Assembly: GCF_029867415.1 (NCBI RefSeq) | Contig: NW_026705238.1 | Coordinates: forward strand, 638,501 to 702,500 | Direction: 5' to 3' | Length of the DNA: 64,000 nucleotides | From: Vicia villosa | Taxonomy: Eukaryota; Streptophyta; Magnoliopsida; Fabales; Fabaceae | Shown here: piece by piece, positions 43,537 through 54,674 of the stretch | How the letters are laid out: each line of letters begins with the position of its first letter | Position numbering within the stretch: position 1 is the stretch's first letter | Program-made: the position numbers and the translations under genes | The notes under the pieces: model-generated | What the model was told of the DNA's origin: nothing | The model's input: the letters and a program-made list of their open reading frames with translations, nothing else | Database searches by the model: none

Positions 43537-44815
43537 TTGAATGCCTCACACATGTCACTTGCAAATCACAGTGGCTATCGGTGTGGAATGCATATCTATT
43601 CCACAAGGAAGGTGGAAGTTCCATCATGTCTTTCCGTACACATGTTTAGCGCATAACACGTGTTCTACATTCAGGCCTAGTGCAACAAAACTGGTACCAA
43701 ACCCTAAAAAAGCTATGAATTAGTTGTAAATGGATACGTAAACATAACAACATAATGGATTACAAAGATAAAAGTGTTAATGAATTACCTTCTGTTGTTC
43801 TGAAATGAATGAATAAGACTTTTGCATTATGCTATTCAGATTCTCGAGTAATAGATCCACAAACCATTGCCAAGATTCTCGTGTCTCTTCTTCCACCACA
43901 GCATATGCTATAGGATAAATTTGATTGTTCCCACAGCATAAACTTAGGATAAATGTGATCTTTCATCAGACTTATTAACTGCCAAAATTGATTGCCAATC
44001 CTTTTACTAAATCTCATATAAAATGGACACTCATTTTCACACCTAGCAACTATTCTTTTGCTATCATTTTTATTGAAGTGTAAGTTTTTTTTTCCCTTTC
44101 CAGTGCATAAAACGTAACTGCATCTCTAACAAGATTCTTTATGGAAAAAGCCATTCCTAGCTCAACTCTCACTTCATCTCCATAATCAAGCATTTTGAAT
44201 TTGGGATACCTATGTCTGTCACCTTCATCTTCACTTCCTTGAGGAGTATCAAGATCATCTGAATCAATTTGTTTGTCTTCATCAAAATCAGATGTTGTTT
44301 TTAGTTCTTGGTTTCCATCATTCTCTTATTGCATAAAGAAATGGTTAGGTACTTCATGTGTCCAATACCAGTCATCTTCATCTAAGTCATCAAATTCAAT
44401 ATCAGCCAAGTCATCAGTATCTTCCTGAATAAAATCTGAACCATCCTCGCTAACATATCCATTTTCATCAGTATCATATTGCACTTCTTTTGTCTCATTA
44501 AAGTCAATATTTATTGGTTATTGAGTTGGTTCAACATAATCCCTTACTTCATATTCGGTTATAACATCTGGTTCATCTATTACATCTCTTCCCCAAATTC
44601 AAAACATCTTTGTCATTATTCAGAGGTTGAAGACCACGCTCAAATGAATACTTCAGATCATGGTACCATATACACTTGATACTTATATAACCCAATTTCT
44701 TGATAACTTCTTCAATTTCCATGTATGACATTAAATCAATATCCCAGTTCGAGTTCATATCTTCAACCTTTCCATTTACATAAAGTTTGGAAGGATAATG
44801 AAATAATGTACCCCA
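43537..44815 (-). pseudogene. MULE transposase N-terminal and core part
   Basis: At 44815-44570 the minus strand reads LYVNGKVEDMNSNWDIDLMS and GYISIKCIWYHDL, then RGLQPLNNDKDVL, the PB1-like N-terminal domain of legume MULE proteins. An Asp/Glu-rich linker follows (44450-44200). The MuDR zinc-knuckle-like part CPFYMRFSKRIGNQFWQLI is near 44000. The transposase core AYAVVEEETRESWQWFVDLL with SFISEQQK is at 43907-43798. HTDSHCDLQVTCV at about 43590 leads to the segment at 40314. Stops and frameshifts show it is dead. Confidence 0.82.
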
Positions 44816-44868
44816 CTGATTAATTATTAACCTTATTGAATTAGTCTAAGATGGCCTAGAACAAAATA

Positions 44869-45020
44869 ATGACAAAAATATGCATCATACCAGTTCTGTT
44901 TACAACATTCAGTACCACAAAAATACACATCATATTAGTTCTTTTTACAACATTCAGTATCACAAAAATACACAACATATTAGTTATATTTACACCACTA
45001 TCACAAAAATACATAACATA
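44869..45020. repeat. Short tandem repeat upstream of the MULE coding region
   Basis: Three to four imperfect roughly 48-bp units (CACAAAAATACACATCATAT plus TTAGTTC and TTTACAACATTCAGTA). Open frames over it are repeat artefacts. Confidence 0.8.
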
Positions 45021-45196
45021 TCGGTTTGGTTTAGCAATCAACATTCACAAATCAACATACCTTACGCAATATTTAGGGTCTTCATTAGTTTTGGACGATG
45101 GTTGACCATGAGTGAAACACATTCGACAACTGCATACATTTGGAACTTAGGGTTTCAATTTCAAAACCGTGTTTCAGATTCACAAAAATTGTCACA

Positions 45197-45322
45197 CACT
45201 ACAAAAAAAAACGCTCATTAGTGATGTGATTTTCACGCTACAAAGTGTAAAATCACGTCACAACCTATTTTTTGCGACGTGAACATTTATGCCGCAAGGG
45301 AGTGCGTGACAACTTTGTAGTG
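45197..45322. mobile_element. Miniature CACTA element (126 bp)
   Basis: The ends are CACTACAAAAA and, reverse complemented, CACTACAAAGTTG. The interior has GTGACGTG/CACGTCGC-type inverted repeats and no ORF. Flanks ACA and AGA match at two of three positions, so the target duplication is imperfect. Confidence 0.55.
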
Positions 45323-45668
45323 AGATGACTTCAACTTTGTATTATCTACAATGTTACATAATACGTGAAATACCTGGATTGCAACCTCGTTTGGCCCCTA
45401 CAATCGTCTTCTACGATCGACTTCTCCGATTATTTTCTCACTCTTCGCTTCATCTTCTTCGCTCTCTCAACTTCTTCTTTTGGCCCTTCATTTTCAGACA
45501 ATGATGTTTTAGTATTATTTCTCAAATACATAAAATCATTTAAATTGCTTTTAATATAATTAATAAATAAACAACTTAATAAAATTATGCCAACTCAGTA
45601 CAATAATGCACCGTAATAAAAAAAAATGGTACACATAAATGCTTTTTGTTTGAAAAATGGGCATGGGG

Positions 45669-46095
45669 TACCTAATTTGTTTAAAAAATAATAGGTGGAC
45701 TAATTTCGTGAGTTAAGAAAAATATGGAGACCAAAAGTATAATTTAACCTAATAAATTTTGTATGAAAAAGAGAAATTATGTATGACTTTACAATATTGT
45801 CATTCATTTATTATCCACAAAAGAGAAGTTTAATTAATTGAAAGAAGTAGTAATAAATGATAGATGGTATATAGAAAAAAAATATCATTAATTTTTTTTT
45901 TGTGTGTAAGCAAGAATTATATATATGAGAGAACTAAGGGTTCTCAAACCTTGATACACAAGAACGGAATGAGTCCGATAAAAAACGATAAGGAGAATTT
46001 TTTAGTATTATTTCTAATGTTACATTGGAATGGTAAGGTGACTTATAATTTAGAAAATTTTTTTTGCAAAGTAATTTATAAGAGAAAAGGGATCA
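45669..46095. other. AT-rich flank of the MULE
   Basis: No gene seen. The true outer end of the MULE terminal repeat may be near 45750. Confidence 0.3.
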
Positions 46096-46251
46096 TGCAC
46101 TGACAGTGTAAAATATTTTTACACTGTCAACCAATCACCACCATGCATCCAATTAAAACATTCTTTTATTTAAAAAAAAACTTTAATGATATGGCACATT
46201 CATGACTCCCTATTGAATGACAGTGTAAAACTATTTTACACTGTCAGTGCA
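46096..46251. mobile_element. 156-bp MITE with 34-bp inverted ends
   Basis: TGCACTGACAGTGTAAAATA at the left end is matched by its near-perfect reverse complement at the right. Each end is itself a hairpin (GACAGTGTAAAA/TTTACACTGTC). This type is common in legume DNA. A target duplication was not identified, so the family is left open. Confidence 0.75.
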
Positions 46252-46431
46252 CTACCTTTTAACTCAATTTATAATTTGAGACAAAGAGAATAATAGTATT
46301 TGTTAAAAAATATTTTTAATTTTTTCTTTATAAATAATGTTTTTCCTATTTTAATTTTTTTTTAAAAAAAACACGATTTACCATATTAATACTATTAATA
46401 GTGTATGATCTCTCAAAATGTAGTGTTAAGA

Positions 46432-46446
46432 TAGCACATTTGATTT
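46432..46446. repeat. 15-bp target duplication, left copy
   Basis: TAGCACATTTGATTT here is repeated exactly at 59823-59837, 13.4 kb away. The last T bases merge with the poly(T) run, so the true length is 12-15 bp. Confidence 0.85.
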
Positions 46447-47133
46447 TTTTTTTTTTTGATAGCAAACATAACCATTCATTAGATGAAAAGGAGAGAGTAC
46501 AAACATAGTGAAAGACAATGTGTGAGGGCATTTCCCATCCACATTTTAAAACTAACTCTAATAAATAAGCCAATCAGGATTTGGACAACAAACAATTTTG
46601 AGAAGTTAAAAAACAGTGGAGCATTACAAATCCAATTTCTTGATCCAAGCAACCCACCAAATAACTTCCACAAAAGATAAAGGAGTTTGGGAACCACAAT
46701 CTTTAAATCTATCCAGTTACGGATCATTTCTTTGACTTTATCACGCACAATTCGATTATACGGGTTCTCTGACTTGAAAAAACTCGCCATCTTTGAAAGA
46801 AGCATTTGTTGAGTGGAAGACAGAGTCTGGCTTGTAATGACCACACTTAGAGTTTTACTCAAAAATACATTGTCTCCATCCAAACCTCTTTGGGGCATTT
46901 CAACAAACATCTTGAATACACACTTAAAATAGACTAAACAACATAACATGCAACACTGAAACAGACAGAAAACCAGAATAACAATAAACAGAGAAACATT
47001 AATCAATACCCAAACACTATTTCTCGTCGATATCGAAGCTTCTTGTGGCGGTGGCTCTGGTGGAGGTCGTTTGCCGTGGTTGCTGTTCCAAATCTTTGGC
47101 CCCACTAGTACAAATAAGACAATATAATTTTAA

Positions 47134-47330
47134 AATTTACACCCGATTTACTAAAAACGGGTGTAATTGAGAATTTTTGGTGGCAATTTTGTAAATAAAA
47201 TGTCACTTTTGCATTATCTGGTTATAATATACACCCTTTTTACTAAAAATGGGTTTAAATTAAAAAATTTATTATAATCAAATTTCAATTACTCCTTTTA
47301 AACTAAAAAACGGGTGTAAATTTATATAAA
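47134..47330. repeat. Left subterminal TACACCCG hairpin units of CACTA 2
   Basis: Three imperfect TACACCC...A-rich...GGGTGTA hairpins (about 47138, 47230 and 47290). The array is much shorter than on the right side. Confidence 0.75.
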
Positions 47331-48457
47331 AAAAATTGTTTAATTTTATAACTTAAAATATATAATCTATGTGGCAATATTAATGGGTCTATATATAATC
47401 TATGTGGCAATACTAAAACTCTTTAATAACGTAATTTATTAAAATATACAAAATCAAAATATACTAAAACTCTTTGTTTTTCATCGCATGCATACTGAAC
47501 CCATTTTTCACTGAAACTTCATCGCATCGCATGCATACCGAACCCATTTTTCAATCAACTCTGAACTTCATCACTTTGAATCAACCACTTTCAATCAACT
47601 CTGAAACGGCCATGACGAAGTGTATCGCGTTGCTTCTGTGAATCCTTTCTCATTCGCTCAACTTCGCTTCGCTTCTGTGACGATTGAAAAGGGATTCGCT
47701 CATTCGCTCTCTTCTTCTCCAACACCGCACCGCCCATTTGCTCACTGAAACTGAGAGGAATCCATTTCGCAGTGACGACAAACGAAGCTAAGAGGAAACA
47801 TTTCACAGTGACGACATTGGTAAGGAAGAATTAGGGGTTTTATACTTTGAGCGACATTAGTAGCTGAAGAATTAGGGTTTATACTCGGAAATTAGTTCCT
47901 ATTGCTTGATTTTGTTTGAAATGAATTTTGTTTGTGCATGTGAACTTGTTTTTCTTTTTCTGTGACATTGTTTGTGTGAATTAGGGGTTTAGATGTAACC
48001 TGTTTTGTTACACATTCCAGTAGTTTGATTCTTAGTGATGTGGGTAATTTTCCTAAACCATTGAAGGGGAAATTTGACTCTTCTTTAAACCCTGCCATGA
48101 CAGAAACTATATAATCAGTTTTTTAAGGACTCTAGTGTGTGTAGCTTTGAGTTCTACATGAGTTAGTTACCACCACATAAATTAGGGTTTACAAATTAAG
48201 CCTATGATACGTCCCGGTGACAACGTGTTATCATGTCTAGTGTGATTGTCCGTGTCTGTGCTTAAGAGGATGGTAGAATCTCACAAATGGAAAATTTGGG
48301 TTTGGGGTGTATGAATAAAAACTCAGTTTTAAATTGAAGTTTGAAAGTTATTATATTGGGATTTCAGGATAAATTTATTGAGCCGAATCCTATGTTTGAT
48401 AAGTATTCTTAAAACTTGATGTGCTGAACCACTCTATACATGTATTTGAAATGGCAG

Positions 48458-48526
48458 ATAGCTGGAACTGATAAATTTGCCAAAGTGATAGAGTTTCTTC
48501 ACAGACAGCTCCACAGGGAGACATTG
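48458..48526 (+). pseudogene. Captured exon resembling ATG12 (autophagy ubiquitin-like protein)
   Basis: A 69-nt open segment bordered by GGCAG at the 5' side and GTAAAC at the 3' side translates to a peptide containing TDKFAKVIEFLHRQLHRE. This matches remembered plant ATG12 near its second exon, including the position where the exon ends before the FVYVNSAFSP part. No other ATG12 exon was found nearby. It fits a gene fragment carried by a transposon. The match is from memory, not from a search. Confidence 0.7.
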
Positions 48527-50800
48527 GTAAACAATTACTATATACTCTACAACTATCTGGTTCTTTAGCATTTCTTATTTTAATGTTTGATTTGTATTCT
48601 TTTTATTTTACTCATATGACACAATAGCATATATAATCCTATAGTGCATACATCCTCTTGTTTTGTAAAATTTAAATAGTACATTTAGAAGTTGCTTTAA
48701 CCTTTTTTGTGACTATCTACTTGTTTTAAAAAAAATAGATAATAGACATTTTTAGCTCCCATAAGATAGTTTCAAGTATCTACATCGAAAAACAAATAAA
48801 GTAAGGAAAGACCATGTCCATTACTTTTTCTCTTCCATTTTCATATTTTGATTTAGCCATGATTTAACTTATCAAGTGATTATGATTATTTGACTCATTG
48901 TTTTAGTTTTGTTCTACTCAATGGTTGCTCTTTAATTTGTTTATGTTGTTTATCTGATTGAGGTTATGATTTATTCATTTTTCTGTTTATTAGGGTTAAT
49001 GCATTTGATTGAGATTATGATGGTGTTTTATCGTTTAAGAAATTGTTGGTTTGATTCTGTTAAGCACTTATTTTCCTACACCACACCTTGATTATGTAGC
49101 CCATAGATTGGGGATAAAACTAATTATTCATAGTGGTTGTCACTCATTTCTCTTTGAAGAGTTTGTTTTCTTGAATGTATCAGTGAACAACAGCTTTGTA
49201 GTGTCTCATGTCACAACATGGTATTTGTGAAAGCTGTATAGTTTCTTCTTGTATAGTAAGAACAATACTTTTTTCTGAGGTTATAGAATCTTGGCCTTTA
49301 GTATTACTTTTTGTTTGCTAAGGTTTCTTGGTCATTCAAAATGAATATGATTAGTTTACAATGTGTGGATTACTTAAGTTTGAAAATAAACCCAATGTTT
49401 ACTGGAAGCTTCTATTAGCATCGCATTTCCTCTTTACTTGTTCGACAACTTTTATTTCAGGTTTTTTTGATTTTAACCAAAAGAAAATAGAAGCTCTGAA
49501 TGTTTGAATGTAAGGTTTTGTGCAGTTGGTATGACTGATATAGGCCTTATTGTTGTCATCTTAAATTTTACGTTGTTTTTTACAATGTTATCACCCTTTT
49601 ATTACATTTAGGTTATATCCTTACTTACTGTATGAACAACTTATTCTACTTTTCTCTTACTGTCTCACAATTTAAATTGAGGCAAGTTTATAGGTTATAA
49701 CTGAACAATGATGCGTGTCTCCCCTTTACCCATGTTTGAGTTAATGTGATTATATGGAGATGCAATAAGAAACTCATACCTTGTGAATTGACATTTTTCT
49801 CTCTGAAAATTGGCGTTGTTTTCTAAACATCCATTTATATATAAAACTTATTACATGTACAAAAGTTCTTTCTTAAATAAAAGCACTTATATTTAAGTAA
49901 CCATGAGGTGAAGGTATTCTTTACTCATATTTCCCCAATATAACCATGAGGTGAAGGTATTTTCTGTTCCAGAATTATGTAGAAAAACCTTGGAATTGGG
50001 TCCCTGTGAAATAACTAGATGCTGTCCCTACAGATCACTCTAGAATATGTCACTTTTTCACCAACTAATATGTACAGGATTTGAGTCTAGAGAAGACTGG
50101 ATGATTTATTATATGTCGTACTGATATAAAACGTTTCGAGTTTTCTTCTTCTACTTATTGTTATTGTGAAAGTCATGGTGTTCACTAATGAATTATGTTG
50201 TCTTTGATGTTACATGTTTTTGTCTATATTGAGGAGAATAGAGTAGAAAATCATAGAGCTTAATAGAAAGAAGCCTAACATTTGTTCATGCATTTTCAAG
50301 GGTCAAACTACTAGATTTGTGCTGAGATTGTGGCTCTACTAAACTTTAGTTCTCTTATGCAATGTCTTGTAAAATTGTTTCTTGGAATGTGTTTTTGTAG
50401 TGAACTGCAGCTTTTTCTGCGGTTAAGGTTATTATCTTACTTTGTATTTTGCTTAGAAGTGATTCACCGTGTTGATGTTTGTGAATGTGCTTTGCATGTG
50501 TGTCATATACCTTATTTTGATGAGACTTTAGCCTATCAAATGTTTGAGTTGCAGAAGTAATTCTTAATTTTCTAATGATATTATTGAAGTAACATTTAGT
50601 ATTTTCTTATTTATATTGAATGTATGTTGCTAGGTTCAATGAATTTGATGCCAGTGGTGGACCATTTTCAAAGGAGTTGATTCATTTTCAACTTTTAATT
50701 TTATAAATTTAATTAATATCTTATTGTAGAGCTGCCAGTAGTTGTATAATTGTGTTTTTGGGAGTACAGCAGTCACATTTTTGGAAATGAAATTCTGCAG

Positions 50801-50869
50801 GGTAATTTGAGGGACCTTTCTAATTCCAAGAGAAACCACGAACCCCACCCTCTTCCACCACCTGAGCAG
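50801..50869 (+). pseudogene. Unknown captured exon, copy 1
   Basis: A 69-nt frame GNLRDLSNSKRNHEPHPLPP with a TGCAG acceptor and a GTATG donor. The sequence is protein-like, but I do not recognise the parent gene. Confidence 0.5.
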
Positions 50870-51125
50870 GTATGTTTTCATTGACTATAATGAGTTAATT
50901 TTTGCCATTTTAGAAACATTCGGCCGCAACAATCTAGTTCTCCCAAAGACTAGATTTGGTCCTGGAGTATCTCATTTTGTTGCATTTATTTTGTTACTGA
51001 CATTTAGATTCAATCATCTTTGTCCGCAGAATTGTAATAGTTTTCTCTTGCTGTTTGTGATAATCAAAATGATTCTAATTGTAGAGCTGCCAGTAGTTGT
51101 GCATTCTGACAATGAAATTTTGCAG

Positions 51126-51194
51126 GGTACTTTGAGGGATCTATCTACTTCTAGGAGAAACCACGAACATCACACTCTTCCGCCACCCGAGCAG
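51126..51194 (+). pseudogene. Unknown captured exon, copy 2
   Basis: It has the same length and splice borders as the copy at 50801, reading GTLRDLSTSRRNHEHHTLPP. Flanking AGAGCTGCCAGTAGTTGT and GGAGTACAGCAGTCA blocks are also duplicated, so a segment of several hundred bases was copied in tandem. Confidence 0.5.
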
Positions 51195-51880
51195 GTATGC
51201 TGTCATTCACTAGATTGGGTATTGTATAATTGTGTTTTTAGGAGTACAGCAGTCATATTTTTATTGACTACAATGAGTTAATTTTTGCTCTTAGCGGGTA
51301 GTAAATGCATCCTTTTACCTCTTATATACAACACTTGTTATTGTTATTACTTACAGCTATTAATATTTTGAGTCAATGTGTGTTAAAATGGGTGGTTCCT
51401 ATTTATGACTGTAGCTATCCCTCCGACAGGGATACGTAACGGAAAACGCCGACTTTGTCAATTAGTTTAATGTAACCATAGCTATCATTCAAATGAATGT
51501 AACATATCACTAACCCAAAAAGAACTCTGATTTTACATATCACTAACTCAAAAAGAACTCTGATTTATTAGTCCACTATGGATAAGTGTTCTTTAGTTAA
51601 GCCAGGACAGGGAGCTCATCTTGTTATTTCATGAAATTCCTTATCCATAGTGAATAACTTATATTCAAATGAGGTAACAGAGATAGGACATGAGCTAACT
51701 AAAGAACTCTTGTGAAATCTGCCTCTTGTGTATTTCACAAGAGTTTCTAATTATTAGTCCACTATGGATAAGATAGAACTAGAAGTAAGTTTTAAATCTG
51801 CCTCTTGTGAATGGTAAGAAAGTGGGGCAGTAGGATAGGTAAGAGTTTAAGGGGGTTATGTGAAATGTACTCTATATTAG

Positions 51881-51883
<3 letters not shown>

Positions 51884-51918
<35 letters not shown>

Positions 51919-51949
51919 ATCTATCTATCTATCTCTCTCTCTCTCTCTC
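51884..51949. repeat. (CT)n/(ATCT)n compound microsatellite
   Basis: CT repeats interrupted by several ATCT units, just upstream of the TNP2 start. Confidence 0.95.
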
Positions 51950-51976
51950 ACTATTCTTTCTCTTCTATTCATAGCT

Positions 51977-53868
51977 ATGGATCGTAGTTGGATGCAAAAA
52001 AACCGCTCAAGTGAAGAGTATAGAAAAGGAGTGTTAGAGTTTTTGACATTTGCCGAAACTAATCTTCCCAAAAGTAATGGACGATTTCATTGTCCTTGTG
52101 CTAAGTGTGTGAATATTGCACCTTTAAATGCTAACATCGTATGGGATCATCTTATAGTCAATGGGATTTGTCAAAATTATACGAAGTGGATATGGCACGG
52201 TGAATTGTCTGATGCGCCAATGGCCTCCCTGAGAGAAGAGTTTGATATAGAGGCGAGTGATTATCTAGAAGAAATGATTCGTGATATTGGACAAGACTCT
52301 TTTCAACGAGCACACGTACACGATACTCTTTGCAATGACAACAAAGTTCCTTTGTATCCAGATTGTAAAAACTTCACACGATTGTCGGCCGTGCTGAGAT
52401 TATTCAATTTGAAGGCAATTAATAGTTGGACCGATAAAAGCTTCACACAATTGCTTGAGTTGTTGAAGGAAATGCTTCCAGATGAAAACACGTTGCCGGA
52501 CCGGGTGTATGATGCAAAAAAGATATTATGTCCTATGGGTATGGAGTATAAGAAAATACATGCATGCCCCAATGATTGCATATTGTACTGGAAAGATAAT
52601 GAAGAGAAAGAAAAGTGTCCCAAGTGTATGACATCACGATATAAAAAGAAAGGTGATGATAGAAAAATGTCCGACATGCCATAACTAGATTGTGCTTTTT
52701 CTTTAATGATATATGCAACAAAGTGATTGACCCTGATAAATTGGATGAGATGGAAAATGAGTCTATTGTTATTTTGTGTCAGTTGGAGATGTTTTTTCCT
52801 CCTTCATTTTTTGACATCATGGTTCACTTAATAGTCCATCTAGTTAGAGAGATTAAAGTGTGTGGCCCTGTTTATTTAAGATGGATGTATCCTTTTGAAC
52901 GGTACATGAAGATATTGAAAAGCTATGTGAAGAATCATTATCGTCCGGAGGCATCTATTGTTGAAAGGTACATCACAGAAGAAGCCATTGAGTTTTGTAC
53001 AGAGTATTTGTCACATGCAAAACCTGTAGGATTACCTAAGTCTCGTCACGACGGAAGATGTGATGGTAAGGGTACACATCTAAAGGTTAAGCATATGGGT
53101 GAAGGGGAAGTTTTTAAAGCACATTTGTATATATTAAATAACACTGATGAGGTTCAACCATACTTGAGTACACATAAAACCATTGTCAAAGCCAAAAACC
53201 CTCGAATGTCAGAAAAATGGGTGTTGAAAGAGCATAACAATACATTCTCAAAATGGTTTAAAACCAAGATTATGAATGACAATAATGCTTCGGATACATT
53301 AAAGTTTTTAGCTTATGAGCCTAGCTTTAATGTCTTATGTTGGGGTGGATACGATATAAATAAATTTTCTTTTTCTACAAAATCGCAGGATGATAAGAGT
53401 ACCATGTAAAATAGTGGGGTAATGATAATGGCTTCCTCAATGCACTTCTCTAGTTCAAAGGATAAAAATCCCATCTTGGCATCCATAGCCTATTTTGGTG
53501 TTATAGAAGAGATATGAGAGCTAAATTATGTGAAGTTTAAAGTTCCTATTTTCAAATGTAAGTGGGTTAATAGTAACAATGGCGTACAAACTGATGAATT
53601 AGGATTTACATTGGTGGACTTGGATAAGGTAGGATATAAGGAAGAACCTTTCATCATGGCAGCTCAAGCAATCCAAGTGTTTTATGTAAAGGATCCCTCA
53701 AACAATAGGTGGTCTGTTGTCCTCCAAAGAAACACAAATGATGATTCAACTCTAGACGTTGATCACAATACTTCTTTTTCAACACGAAGGCCTTCTTTTA
53801 ATGATGAAAATGAAGTTGATGATGTTTATGCCACTCGTAATGATCATCAAGAAGGGATTTTAGAATAA
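51977..53868 (+). pseudogene. TNP2-type transposase of CACTA 2, catalytic core deleted
   Basis: The frame starts MDRSWMQKNRSSEEYRKG and keeps the Transpos_assoc domain (FHCPCAKC...WDHLIVNG...WHGE) and CPKCMTSRYKKK. Near 52650-52690 it jumps, with a frame change, straight to LCFFFNDICNKV, so about 420 residues holding both Asp motifs of the core are missing compared with CACTA 1. The 3' part retains PPSFFDIMVHL, LRWMYPFERYMKILK and a DUF4216-like tail (VPIFKCKWVNSNNG...GYKEEPFIMA). TAA at 53407 (a CAA codon in CACTA 1) and TGA at 53516 add two more breaks. It cannot encode an active transposase. Confidence 0.92.
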
Positions 53869-54105
53869 AACAGTGAAGATTACTTTGTTCTTGTGCTGTA
53901 GCTGAGTTGTACTCTGAAAATTACAGTATATATATAGCTCAGTTTTGATCTGAAAATTACAGTATATATATAGCTGAGTTATTGTTATAATTGAAAATTA
54001 CAGTATATATATAGCTCAGTTTTGATGCCAATGTCAATAATCTTGTTCAGTTTTGTTGAAGATATTGCTGATTTTGATCTTGTTGATATAAATGCACTAC
54101 AATAT

Positions 54106-54674
54106 ACTGTAAATGCAGAGTTATGAGAATCTGTTTTGACATTTTCTTTCTTTCTTGAATCTGTTTTTCTATCTAAACAGGCATTATGGTTAAACCAACC
54201 CGCTCTTCTCCAAGAATAAAGAAGACTCAAGGTATGACAGGCCATACAAAGATCTTTGTGATATTCAATATATATATATATATATATGTTTAATTTCCTT
54301 GTGCTTTTTTGTTGTTGTTGTTGTTAAACTGAGCTGCTGTACTGTATAGAAAATTGAGTGATTCATAAGGTTTTACATATAGGAATGCTTTAGTTACATA
54401 TAGGAATTCTGTAACGATTTGAATGTGAGAGTCAGTATTCAAATGCTTCCAATTTGTATTCCAATTTGTTGGTTTTCTATAAGGATTTATGCTGAGTTAA
54501 TGAAAAATGCCCTGTTGATATTCAAATACATAGCTGCTGTACTGTAAATGCAGAGTTATGAGAATCTGTTTTGACATTTTCTTTCTTTCTTGAATCTGTT
54601 TTTCTATCTACACAGACATCGTGGCTAAACCATCCCGCTCTTCTCCAAGAATAAAGAAGACTAAAGGTGTGACG
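54106..54674 (+). repeat. Duplicated first coding exon of the CACTA 2 TNP1-like gene
   Basis: About 130 bases are repeated at 54106-54240 and 54541-54674, including intron sequence, splice acceptor and the coding text for KP(T/S)RSSPRIKKT. The first copy has the ATG (54186) and a donor AAG/GTATGA; the second has GTG in place of ATG (54621). Splicing 54231 to 54616 keeps the frame. Confidence 0.8.

Larger units (their letters stand above)
23557..45668 (-). mobile_element. Ancient MULE shell expanded by nested insertions
   Basis: Inverted copies of a roughly 65-bp sequence lie at 23557-23620 and 45604-45668 (core CCCCATGCCCATTTTTCAA and TTATTACG). Between them, scattered minus-strand MULE transposase pieces occur in the correct N-to-C order: 44.8-43.5 kb, 40.3-40.0 kb, 25.85-24.97 kb. 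A plus-strand GRF zinc-finger gene lies at 24 kb. Subtracting a CACTA element, a hAT-like MITE and two nested solo LTRs leaves about 4.7 kb, a plausible MULE size. The inverted repeats are seen directly; calling them MULE termini is an inference, and outer ends and target duplication were not resolved. Confidence 0.7.
47331..51976 (+). other. Long 5' region of CACTA 2 with captured exon-like pieces
   Basis: Apart from a probable noncoding leader exon (about 47500-47820, donor GTAAGG), an ATG12-like exon (48458-48526) and a duplicated unknown exon (50801-50869, 51126-51194), the 4.6 kb looks intronic: T-rich with no long frame. TNP2 coding starts at 51977. Confidence 0.45.

Noticed and set aside
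43541..43723. Plus-strand 60-residue ORF
   Set aside because: The minus strand here continues the MULE transposase reading, so the plus-strand frame is incidental.
44869..45221. Overlapping ORFs with repeated HHTSSVYNIQYHKNT
   Set aside because: They are products of a short tandem DNA repeat in three frames, not a conserved protein.
46447..47099. DUF247-type or receptor-type membrane protein in the hydrophobic ORF
   Set aside because: The hydrophobic stretch alone is not diagnostic and the poly(A) tail and target duplication point to a retroposon.
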